A stretch of 23,977 nucleotides of DNA, taken from JAOPZY01 sp036495025. GTDB lineage: Bacteria; Actinomycetota; CADDZG01; JAHWKV01; JAOPZY01. Location of the stretch: positions 1 through 23,977 of the forward strand of contig DASXNO010000036.1 of assembly GCA_036495025.1 (NCBI GenBank), read 5' to 3'. Made by a program: the position numbers and the translations under genes. Below are positions 6,706-13,730 of this stretch, in pieces; within the stretch, counting starts at the first letter, position 1; the number at the start of each line of letters is the position of its first letter. The notes beneath the pieces were generated by a model. It was not told the origin of the DNA, ran no database searches, and worked only from the letters and a program-made list of their open reading frames with translations.

Positions 6706-8571
6706 TCAGATCCAGGTCGGGAAGAGCATCCGGTGCTGCCACTGGGCGAACGGGATCGCCCAGGCAGCGATCACGGGATAGAAGTAGTACAGGTCCACCC
6801 CGCAGGCGAGCAGCAGGTAGAGGCCGACGAGCGCCTTGCGGTAGGGCGCCGTCGCCTCCGAGTAGCCCAGCGCCATCGCGAGGCCCAGCGCCAGGATGGG
6901 CGCCCCGGCAAGCTCGACGATGCGACGCTGGCCGGCGAGGTCGACGCCGAACCCGAATGAGTGCACGAACAGCAACACCGCTGCGAGGCCGAGCAGCGCC
7001 ATCCCCAGGCAGGACGCCACCAGCGCCGATTCCCGCAGGTAGCCCTTGACGATGTCGCGCAGCATCGCCGCCATGGCCAGCATCATGAAGGGCACGATCG
7101 GGGCCATGTAGAAGAAGAACTGGGGCCGGGCGAAGTTCGCCCAAGGCACGTACTGCAGCAGCCACGTCAGGATCACTAGCGTTGCGGGCGCCCAGAACAC
7201 CGTGGAGAGATACGACCATCGCGATGCCCGGGCCGGCGCCGGCGAGAGGGCCGAGAAGCTCTCCCGCACCGGCGTCCCGAGGCCGCCCACCGCGGCGATG
7301 CGCCGGCCCTCGGCGGTGCGGGGGTACCGGAATGCCTGGACGATCATCCAGACCCCGGCAGCCAGGGCGGGCCACCAGACGGCGGGGTTGCCGAACGCGA
7401 GGACGTGCGTCGCCCTGGCCCCGCCGGTGAAGTAGTACGCCACGGGGCGCCACACGAGCGGCCATTTCCACGCCGGTGAGGCGTACACGTGCTTCTGGGT
7501 GAGGTGGAGGTGGTACTGCAGCATCTGGTTCTGCCGCGCCACGAACTGAGACCACGAGAAGTGGTGGTCGTAGAACCAGACCGAGTAGCTGAGCAGGTAG
7601 ACCGCCACGAAGGGGACGCCCATCGCCAGGATCGTGGCGTTCAGCTCCGTCACGGCCCCCGGGCCCCTCGGACGCTCCCCCGGCGCCGAGGATCGTCCGA
7701 TCGCAAGGGCGGTGCCGACGGTCCAGATGGCCACGAACAGGCCGCCCGCTGCGAATGCGTAGAGACCGGACCATTTCACCGAGGCGGCGGCGCCGAACGA
7801 GGTGCCGGCCGCCAGGCGCCATCGCAGGTCGAGCCGGCCGCTGCCCCGCTCCCGCATCCGGGCGACGCGCTCGCGCTCGAGGACCACGAACAGGAACCCG
7901 AGCACGACGAAGAAGGCCAGGAAGATGTCCAGCATCGCCACCCGGCTCTGGACGATGAGCAGGAAGTCCGTGGCGACGAGGAGACCCGTGACCGCCCCGC
8001 CCCACCTGCCAAAGAGCTTCCTGCCGACGAGGAAGGCGATCGGGACCATCGCGGTGCCGAAGACGGCCGCCATGAAGCGCCAGCCGAAGGAGTGGAAGCC
8101 GAAGACCTTGATCCCGACCGCGATGATCCACTTCCCCAGCGGGGGGTGGACAAAGGACTGTTCCGTGGGTGCCGGCGTGCCGCAGAACGTCATCCCCTTG
8201 CCGAGGTACAGGCAGGCGTCCTTGGCGTAGTAGACCTCGTCGAAGACGAGGGCGTTGGGGTAGGCGAGCCGGGCGAAGCGCACGACGCCACCGACGGTGG
8301 TGACGGCGATGATCAGCAGCCAGTCGAGGCCCGTCCAGGATGCGGACTCGGGAGGACTGGATGGCAGGTCCTCAGCGTAGGGGGGTGGCTCTGGAGCTGG
8401 GAGCCCCTCCTGCGTTTCAACTCGCTCGGTCGACTGAGGATCCCTTCTGACGAACGGCTCGCTGACGACTGCCCCCGACCGAGTATAGACACCCGCAGTG
8501 GTAGCTTTGGCGGCCAAGGCGTGCCCTGCGAACGGGACGAACGCCCGGACATGCGGGCCACAGCGGCCCAC
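6706..8571 (-). CDS. Protein O-mannosyltransferase (PMT/GT39 family)
   Basis: This is a large integral membrane protein, 621 residues from GTG 8571. After about 80 mostly polar residues comes a first membrane helix (LLIIAVTTVGGVVRF). It is followed by the GT39 loop with the acidic pair in NALVFDEVYYAKDA, then QSFVHPPLGKWIIAVG and many further helices up to the C-terminus (QHRMLFPTWI). Family members transfer mannose from polyprenyl-phosphate mannose to Ser/Thr of exported proteins during Sec translocation. Divergent pairing with rsmI matches mycobacterial gene order. The start is uncertain: GTG 8571 has no ribosome site and lies close to the neighbouring plus-strand start. TTG 8517 is an alternative, and no ATG/GTG/TTG occurs between 8517 and the first membrane helix. 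Confidence 0.92.
   Translation of the reverse strand: MGRCGPHVRAFVPFAGHALAAKATTAGVYTRSGAVVSEPFVRRDPQSTERVETQEGLPAPEPPPYAEDLPSSPPESASWTGLDWLLIIAVTTVGGVVRFARLAYPNALVFDEVYYAKDACLYLGKGMTFCGTPAPTEQSFVHPPLGKWIIAVGIKVFGFHSFGWRFMAAVFGTAMVPIAFLVGRKLFGRWGGAVTGLLVATDFLLIVQSRVAMLDIFLAFFVVLGFLFVVLERERVARMRERGSGRLDLRWRLAAGTSFGAAASVKWSGLYAFAAGGLFVAIWTVGTALAIGRSSAPGERPRGPGAVTELNATILAMGVPFVAVYLLSYSVWFYDHHFSWSQFVARQNQMLQYHLHLTQKHVYASPAWKWPLVWRPVAYYFTGGARATHVLAFGNPAVWWPALAAGVWMIVQAFRYPRTAEGRRIAAVGGLGTPVRESFSALSPAPARASRWSYLSTVFWAPATLVILTWLLQYVPWANFARPQFFFYMAPIVPFMMLAMAAMLRDIVKGYLRESALVASCLGMALLGLAAVLLFVHSFGFGVDLAGQRRIVELAGAPILALGLAMALGYSEATAPYRKALVGLYLLLACGVDLYYFYPVIAAWAIPFAQWQHRMLFPTWI
8462..8489 (+). promoter_or_regulatory. 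Candidate promoter for the DUF192-rsmI unit
   Basis: CTGACG (8462-8467) and TATAGA (8484-8489) with a 16-nt spacer resemble a sigma-70-type promoter reading right. The same AT-rich spot gives TATACT on the minus strand (8487-8482). The site lies inside the N-terminal reading frame of the mannosyltransferase if that gene starts at 8571. Confidence 0.35.
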
Positions 8572-8591
8572 GAGTGGAAGAGAAGGACGCC

Positions 8592-8927
8592 ATGAAGCTC
8601 GTCGACCCGGAGGGCACGATCTGCATCGCGCTGATCGAGGCGAAGGGCCTGCTCGGCACCATGCAGGGACTCCTCGGCCAGCGGGGCCTGCCCCCCGGCA
8701 CCGGGCTCCTCCTGCGGACGAGCATGGTCCACACCATCGGGATGCGCTTCGCCATCGACGCCGTCTACCTGTCCTCGAAGGGCTCGGTCATCCGGGTGGC
8801 GACGATGCCGCCGGGGCGCGTCGGCCCCGTCGTGCTTCGTGCCCGCTTCATCCTGGAGCTCCAGGCAGGGGAGGCGTCGCGTCTTGGCCTCGCTCCGGGA
8901 ACGACCCTCACCCGGACGGGGCCCTAG
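8592..8927 (+). CDS. DUF192 family protein
   Basis: ATG 8592 follows AGAAGGA at 4 nt and is preferred to the in-frame GTG 8574. The 111-residue protein carries the DUF192 signature LLRTSMVHTIGMRFAIDAVY, matching the family's usual MHT-x-GM-x-FPID-x-x-FLD pattern. A second block, VATMPPGRVGP...ILELQAGEASRLGL, corresponds to the conserved VLElpaG segment. No function is established for the family. There is no signal peptide in this version, although many members are secreted. The gene is followed after 12 nt by rsmI, so the two are probably co-transcribed. Confidence 0.88.
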   Translation: MKLVDPEGTICIALIEAKGLLGTMQGLLGQRGLPPGTGLLLRTSMVHTIGMRFAIDAVYLSSKGSVIRVATMPPGRVGPVVLRARFILELQAGEASRLGLAPGTTLTRTGP

Positions 8928-8939
8928 ACGGCCGCATCG

Positions 8940-9761
8940 ATGCCCGGCCGCCTCTTCGTCTGTGCCACGCCGATCGGCAACCTCGAGGACGTGACACTTC
9001 GCCTGCTGCGCATCCTCGCCGAGGTCGACGCCATCGCGGCCGAGGACACCCGCCGGACCCGCAAGCTGCTCACCCATTACGGCATCCACGCCCGCCTGGT
9101 CTCGTACCACGAGGCGAACGAGCCATCCCGCACCGCCGAGCTGGTCGACCGGCTCCGGCGGGGCCAGCGCATCGCGCTCGTCACCGACGCAGGCATGCCG
9201 GCGGTGTCGGACCCCGGATGGCACCTGCTCCGGGCCTGCATCGAGGAAGGGATCGCGGTCGAGGTCCTGCCGGGCCCCTCCGCCGTGCTGGCCGCGCTCG
9301 TCGCCTCGGGCCTGCCCCCGGCCCGCTTCGCCTTCGAGGGCTTCCTGTCCCGCAAGCCCGGGGAGCGCCGCCGGCGCCTGGAGGCCATCGCCCGCGACGA
9401 CCGGACCCTGGTCTTCTTCGAGGCCCCCGGGCGGGTCGTGGCGGCGTTGCAGGCGATGCTGGAGGTCTTCGGGCCCCGGCGGGCCGCCGTGGCGCGGGAG
9501 TTGACCAAGGTCCACGAGGAGGTCCTCAGGGCGACCCTGCCCGAGCTGATCGACGAGCTTGGGGGCGAGGAGGTGGTCGGGGAGGTCGCGATCGTCGTCG
9601 AGGGGATGCCAGGGGCGGCGGGCGACCTCACGTCGGCGGTGGCATTGGCACGGGAGCTCACCACGGGTGGCCGCCCCAAGGCGGCGGCGGCCAGTGAGGC
9701 GGCGTCTACCTACGGCGTGGCCCGCCGCGACGTGTACGAGGCGCTGCTCCGAGACACGTGA
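8940..9761 (+). CDS. rsmI: 16S rRNA (cytidine-1402-2'-O)-methyltransferase RsmI
   Basis: This 273-residue SAM-dependent enzyme of the tetrapyrrole-methylase fold methylates the 2'-OH of C1402 in 16S rRNA. The motifs are in the standard order: LFVCATPIGNLEDVTLR (5-21), AAEDTRRTRKLL (34-45), VTDAGMPAVSDPG (81-93), VLPGPSAVLAALVASGLP (112-129) and EGFLSRKPGERRRRL (137-151). ATG 8940 begins the conserved N-terminus; no clear Shine-Dalgarno precedes it. It ends convergently 8 nt from the AbrB-type gene. Position next to the mannosyltransferase and metG follows the actinobacterial arrangement. Confidence 0.97.
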   Translation: MPGRLFVCATPIGNLEDVTLRLLRILAEVDAIAAEDTRRTRKLLTHYGIHARLVSYHEANEPSRTAELVDRLRRGQRIALVTDAGMPAVSDPGWHLLRACIEEGIAVEVLPGPSAVLAALVASGLPPARFAFEGFLSRKPGERRRRLEAIARDDRTLVFFEAPGRVVAALQAMLEVFGPRRAAVARELTKVHEEVLRATLPELIDELGGEEVVGEVAIVVEGMPGAAGDLTSAVALARELTTGGRPKAAAASEAASTYGVARRDVYEALLRDT

Positions 9762-9769
9762 GGCGGTGC

Positions 9770-10036
9770 TCAGTTCTCCTCTGAGAACATCTCCCACGTG
9801 CGGACTTCCGGCCCGCCGCTCAGCTCCCCGAGGCACCCGGCGCAGATCATGCGGCCCCGGAACTCCTTCAGATCCTCCGACGAGCGGCAGAACACGCAGG
9901 CGTCCTGACGCTTGACCAGGATGATGCGGTCGTCATCGACGGAGATATCGAGGTAGTCGCCCTCCCGGATCCCGAAGGACTTCCGCATCTCGGCCGGGAC
10001 CACCACGCGGCCCAGATCGTCGACCTTCCTGGCCAT
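9770..10036 (-). CDS. AbrB/SpoVT-type regulator with C-terminal zinc ribbon
   Basis: From ATG 10036 the product is 88 residues. Residues 1-45 (MARKVDDLGRVVVPAEMRKS...FGIREGDYLDISVDDDRI) form an AbrB/MazE/SpoVT swapped-hairpin DNA-binding domain. The tail has CVFC and CAGC pairs (about residues 54-57 and 71-74), spaced as in a treble-clef or zinc-ribbon site. An in-frame ATG at 10078 would add 14 residues lacking family similarity. Such proteins act as dimeric DNA-binding transition-state regulators or antitoxins. No toxin gene is adjacent, so a transcription-factor role is likelier. The gene is divergent from metG (124 nt apart) and could regulate it or itself; this is inference. Confidence 0.85.
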   Translation of the reverse strand: MARKVDDLGRVVVPAEMRKSFGIREGDYLDISVDDDRIILVKRQDACVFCRSSEDLKEFRGRMICAGCLGELSGGPEVRTWEMFSEEN

Positions 10037-10159
10037 GCCGGTAGCTCTGGTACCTGATACGTCCGATTCAGGCAACATTCACCCCCGTGACCGGCAGGCA
10101 GACCCTGGCGTTAGTATCGATGTCCCGCACGTGGCCTACCGCCTGTCTTCCTAGACACC

Positions 10160-11704
10160 ATGCCTAAAGACACGTTCTACCTGACAACCCCGATCTACTA
10201 CGTGAACGATGTTCCCCATATCGGGCACGCTTACACCACGATTGCCACGGATTTCCTGGCGCGCTACCACCGCCTCCGCGGGGAGAGGGTCCATTTTCTC
10301 ACCGGAACCGACGAGCACGGCGAGAAGGTGGCCCTGGCAGCCGCCGCGGCGGGTCTCGATCCTCAGGCGTGGGCCGACCGGGTCGTGCCCCGCTGGAAGG
10401 AGGTCTGGGAGCGGCTCGAGATCTCCTACGACGACTTCATCCGCACCACGGAGGAGCGCCATGTCCGCCCGGTGCAGCAGCTGGCGCAGCAACTCTACGA
10501 CCAGGGCGACGTCTATCTCGGCGAGTACGAGGGCCCGTACTGCGTGGCGTGCGAGAGCTTCTACCAGCCCTCCGAGATCGTCGACGGCCTCTGCCCGATC
10601 CACGAGACGCCGGTGGTGATGCTGAAGGAGCACAACTACTTCTTCCGGCTCTCCGCCTACCGGGACCGGCTGCTCGAGCTCTACGAGACGCAGCCGGACT
10701 TCGTCGCCCCGGAGAGCCGTCGCAACGAGGTCCTCGCCTTCGTGCGGGCAGGCCTGCAGGACCTCTCGATGTCGAGGACGTCGTTCAACTGGGGCGTCCC
10801 GATCCCCTGGGACCCGGCGCACGTGATGTACGTATGGGTGGACGCCCTGCAGAACTACATCACGGCGGTGGGGTTCGGCTCGGACCCGGAGCGCTTCGAG
10901 CGGACGTGGCCGGCCGACTACCACATCATCGGCAAGGACATCCTGCGCCACCATGCGGTCATCTGGCCGGCGCTGCTCATGGCTGCGGGCCTCCCCCTGC
11001 CCCGCCACGTCTTCGCCCACGGCTACCTGACGGTCGGTGGCAAGAAGATGTCCAAGACCAACCTGACGGGCATCTCGCCGCACACCCTCCTCGACGAGTT
11101 CGGGTCCGACGGCTACCGGTACCACTTCCTGCGGGAGGGGACGTTCGGCCAGGACGGGGCCTTCTCGTACGAGGCGATGCTCGCCCGCTACAACGCGGAG
11201 CTGGCCAACGACCTCGGCAACCTGGTCAGCCGCACCCTGGCGATGGTGGCAAGGTACTTCGACGGCGTCGTGCCGGCCCCCGGGGAGACGACGGAGGCCG
11301 AGCGCACGCTGGGGCAGAAAGCCGCCGAGGCGGCTGCCGGCCTCGACCGGGGCGTCGAGGCGCTCGACCCGGGCGGAGCGCTGGAATCGGTGATGTCGCT
11401 CGCCCGGGCGACGAACCTCTTCATCAACGAGGCCGCGCCCTGGAGGCTGGCGAGGGACCCGTCCCCGCAGGCCCGGGAGCGCCTCGGCACCGTGCTCTAC
11501 TGGGCGACCGAGGCGATCCGGCACCTGTCGGTGCTGTTCTCACCGGCGATGCCGGCCGCCTCCCGGCGCATCCGGACCCAGCTCGGCCTGCCGGATGTGG
11601 AGCACCGCCCGCTCGCCGAGGCCCTCGCCTGGGGCGACCTGGCCGCCGGGACCAAGGTCAACCGGGAGGAGGCGGTGTTCCCGCGCCTGGAGGCCCGGGC
11701 TTGA
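10160..11704 (+). CDS. metG: Methionyl-tRNA synthetase
   Basis: This 514-residue class I synthetase charges tRNA-Met. The HIGH motif is HIGH at 20-23 and the KMSKS motif is KMSKT at 296-300. The connective peptide carries a single zinc knuckle, C128-x2-C131 with C145-x2-H148, as in the shorter one-knuckle MetRS type. The WP-xD-YHIIGKDILRHHAVIWPALL block (about 250-273) and an alpha-helical anticodon-binding domain (ANDLGNLVSRT...) follow. There is no C-terminal tRNA-binding (EMAP-like) extension. ATG 10160 is the natural start; a TAGTAT box lies at 10113-10118. Its TGA overlaps the tatD start. Confidence 0.98.
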   Translation: MPKDTFYLTTPIYYVNDVPHIGHAYTTIATDFLARYHRLRGERVHFLTGTDEHGEKVALAAAAAGLDPQAWADRVVPRWKEVWERLEISYDDFIRTTEERHVRPVQQLAQQLYDQGDVYLGEYEGPYCVACESFYQPSEIVDGLCPIHETPVVMLKEHNYFFRLSAYRDRLLELYETQPDFVAPESRRNEVLAFVRAGLQDLSMSRTSFNWGVPIPWDPAHVMYVWVDALQNYITAVGFGSDPERFERTWPADYHIIGKDILRHHAVIWPALLMAAGLPLPRHVFAHGYLTVGGKKMSKTNLTGISPHTLLDEFGSDGYRYHFLREGTFGQDGAFSYEAMLARYNAELANDLGNLVSRTLAMVARYFDGVVPAPGETTEAERTLGQKAAEAAAGLDRGVEALDPGGALESVMSLARATNLFINEAAPWRLARDPSPQARERLGTVLYWATEAIRHLSVLFSPAMPAASRRIRTQLGLPDVEHRPLAEALAWGDLAAGTKVNREEAVFPRLEARA

Positions 11705-12546
11705 CCGAAGCGCTGCCTGGCAGCGGGCCCGACCGTGGGCCCCGCACGGTGTCCGGCACGGGCTCCGGCAGGTACGAGTGGGTGGACGCCCACTGCCATC
11801 TCGACGATGTCGGCGGAGGGACCGACACCGCCATCGGCGCCGCGCTCGACCGGGCACGGGCGGCGGGGGTGGCACGGTTGGTGACCATCGGCACCGACCT
11901 GGCGACGAGCAGGGCGGCGGTGGGCATCGCCACGGCCCACGAGGGCGTCTGGGCGGCGGTCGGCGTGCATCCCCACGACGCAACGACGCTGACCGACGAG
12001 GCGCTCGACGAGCTCGAGCGGCTGGCCTCGCACCCGAAGGTCGTCGCCATCGGCGAGATCGGCCTGGACTACTTCCGGGACCTGTCGCCACGCGACGTCC
12101 AGCAAAGGGCATTCCGCCGCCAGCTCGACCTCGCCCGGCGCCTTGGCGCCCCGGTCGTCATCCACATGCGGGACGCCCACCGCGACGTCTTCGACATCCT
12201 TGCGGAGGCCGGACCCCCGGAGCGCCTGGTGTTCCACTGCTTTTCCGGCGGCCCTGCCGACGCGGCTCGCGCCCTGGCGCTCGGGGGCGCGGTTTCATTC
12301 GCCGGGAATATCTCCTACAAGAGTGCGCAGGACCTCCGGGACGCCTGCGCCGTCGTGCCGCTCGACCACCTCCTGGTGGAGACCGACTCCCCCTACCTGG
12401 CCCCCGTGCCGCACCGGGGGAAGCCAAATGAGCCTGCATTCGTGCCGCTGGTGGGGGCTACGGTCTCGGCCACCACCGGGGTTTCGGTGGAAGAAATCGC
12501 CAATGCAACCTCGAGAAATGCGGCGTCGATATTTGGCTGGGTTTAG
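11701..12546 (+). CDS. tatD: TatD-family metal-dependent hydrolase (DNase)
   Basis: TTG 11701 is chosen as start. It overlaps the metG stop in TTGA and has GGAGG 7 nt upstream; GTG 11749 is the fallback. The 281-residue TIM-barrel protein shows the metal ligands of the family: DAHCHLDD (H31, H33), AIGEIGLDYFRD (Glu), VVIHMRDAHRD, LVFHCFSGG and VETDSPYLAPVPHRGKPNEP. TatD proteins are Mg-dependent 3'-5' exonucleases linked to DNA repair. The overlap implies translational coupling with metG, as in other Actinobacteria. Confidence 0.96.
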   Translation: MTEALPGSGPDRGPRTVSGTGSGRYEWVDAHCHLDDVGGGTDTAIGAALDRARAAGVARLVTIGTDLATSRAAVGIATAHEGVWAAVGVHPHDATTLTDEALDELERLASHPKVVAIGEIGLDYFRDLSPRDVQQRAFRRQLDLARRLGAPVVIHMRDAHRDVFDILAEAGPPERLVFHCFSGGPADAARALALGGAVSFAGNISYKSAQDLRDACAVVPLDHLLVETDSPYLAPVPHRGKPNEPAFVPLVGATVSATTGVSVEEIANATSRNAASIFGWV

Positions 12547-12589
12547 CTCTGCGAGTGGTGTAAGTACTCCGCGGTAGTTACGTACGTGT

Positions 12590-12776
12590 GCAGAGTTTGC
12601 ACTGTTTGGACGGGTTGATTTTCCGTTTCTGGGCCCTGTACGGTGCCGATCGTGAGGGGAGCTGTCAGGCTACTTCTCACCCTGTCATTGGCTGCCGGAT
12701 CCGCTGGTTACCTGGGCGCCGAAGGCAGGGTGACCCTCGCCGACAGAGGAACGGCGTGGAGCGTTGCAAACTCTGC
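12590..12776. repeat. 12-bp inverted repeat spanning the promoter of the wall-protein gene
   Basis: GCAGAGTTTGCA (12590-12601) is repeated as its exact reverse complement TGCAAACTCTGC (12765-12776). The arms flank the promoter and the first about 110 nt of coding sequence. They might be operator half-sites, or the match may be chance. Confidence 0.4.
12615..12644 (+). promoter_or_regulatory. Promoter of the G5/DPBB wall-protein gene
   Basis: TTGATT (12615-12620) and TACGGT (12639-12644) are 18 nt apart. A start site 7-8 nt after the -10 would fall at the GTG at 12652, giving a leaderless mRNA. The alternative GTG at 12643 lies inside the -10 and is therefore unlikely. Confidence 0.5.
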
Positions 12777-13686
12777 TCCAGCCGCATCCGCTGCCCTGGT
12801 TCGAATGGGGGGCGCCGTCGGTGCAAACGAACGCGCCCGGAACCAGGCTTCGGGAACCGCTGCAGATGCCTCGGACGCCGGCCAGGCCGGGGCGGGTCCC
12901 CCCGGGGTCACCCCGACCGACACCGCGCCGGTGCTACCGGCAGTCACCCTGACCGCCACGCCGCCGGCGCCCCTCCCCCCCTCCCCCGACGGCACCGTGA
13001 CCACCGGGCCGTCGGTCTCGGTCACGGTGATGGTCCTCCACGACGGGACGTCGACGACCGCGTCCTCCACGGCCCCGACCGTGGGCGGCCTGCTCCAGCA
13101 GATGGGGCTCAGGATCAGCGCGCTCGACAGGGTGACGCCTCCCCTGATCGCTACCCTGCCCGGCGTCGCCGTGGTGCGGGTCGTACGGATCGTCCAGACG
13201 ACCGAGCGCCAGAACATCGACGTGCCCTTCAGGGCGACGACCAGGCAGTCCGACCGCCTCGAGCTCGGCGTGGAATCGACGGCGCAGAGCGGCGCCAACG
13301 GGCTGACGCAGAAGGTGTTCCGCAAGACGTTCCAGGACGGCAAGCTCGTGAGCACCGTCCTCGCCACCACGCAGGTCGTGCGCCCGGCGCGCGACCAGAT
13401 CAAGCTCATCGGGACCCACCAGCCGTCCTGCGGGTGCCAGGGCGGCTCGGCCTCGGGCCTGGCGACGTGGTACAGCATCGGGGGCCTGACGAGCGCCAGC
13501 ACGACCCTGCCGTTCGGGACCGTCGTCAAGGTCACCAACACCGCGAACGGGCGCTCCGTCAACGTCGTCATCAGGGACCGCGGCCCGTATGCGGGCCCCG
13601 ACCGCATCATCGACCTCTCCCCCACCGCCTTCTCCCAGATCGGGGGCCTCGGAACGGGCGTCCTGTCCGTCCAGCTCCAGTGGTGA
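12652..13686 (+). CDS. Secreted DUF348-G5-DPBB (RlpA/3D-like) cell-wall protein
   Basis: GTG 12652 is preferred because the in-frame GTG 12643 overlaps a -10 box. Counting from 12643 (347 residues), the order is a signal peptide (about 4-26); a low-complexity Ala/Pro/Thr linker to about 120; one DUF348 unit (about 124-184, SVTVMVLHDGTSTT...PTVGGLLQQMG); a G5 domain (about 184-258, TERQNIDVPF...KTFQDGKLVSTVLATTQV); a SCGC pair (263, 265); and a double-psi beta-barrel (270-347). The barrel shows ASGLATWYS, LPFGTVVKVTNTANGRSV, IRDRGPYAGPDRIIDLSPTAF. It occupies the rpfB position between tatD and ksgA and shares DUF348 and G5 with RpfB. The C-terminal domain, however, is of the RlpA/3D type in place of the Rpf lysozyme-like fold. 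It probably cleaves or binds peptidoglycan; activity is inferred. Confidence 0.9.
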   Translation: MRGAVRLLLTLSLAAGSAGYLGAEGRVTLADRGTAWSVANSAPAASAALVRMGGAVGANERARNQASGTAADASDAGQAGAGPPGVTPTDTAPVLPAVTLTATPPAPLPPSPDGTVTTGPSVSVTVMVLHDGTSTTASSTAPTVGGLLQQMGLRISALDRVTPPLIATLPGVAVVRVVRIVQTTERQNIDVPFRATTRQSDRLELGVESTAQSGANGLTQKVFRKTFQDGKLVSTVLATTQVVRPARDQIKLIGTHQPSCGCQGGSASGLATWYSIGGLTSASTTLPFGTVVKVTNTANGRSVNVVIRDRGPYAGPDRIIDLSPTAFSQIGGLGTGVLSVQLQW

Positions 13687-13730
13687 GCGGGTGACACCCC
13701 GGGCCCGGCCGCCCCGTTATCGTGGGAGCC

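Noticed and set aside
6260..8131. A 623-codon minus-strand frame overlapping tatA and the mannosyltransferase
   Set aside because: It is in a different frame from the mannosyltransferase, runs across the convergent tatA and has no membrane helices or motifs.
10369..11700. A 5' extension of the tatD frame through metG
   Set aside because: The extension is the +1 shadow of metG. The TatD domain and ribosome site place the start at 11701.
12131..12156. A GGCGCC-TTG-GCGCC sequence in tatD resembling the interspersed repeat
   Set aside because: It encodes RRLGAPVVIH, an ordinary conserved TatD segment, and lacks the 6-nt spacer and flanks of the repeat.
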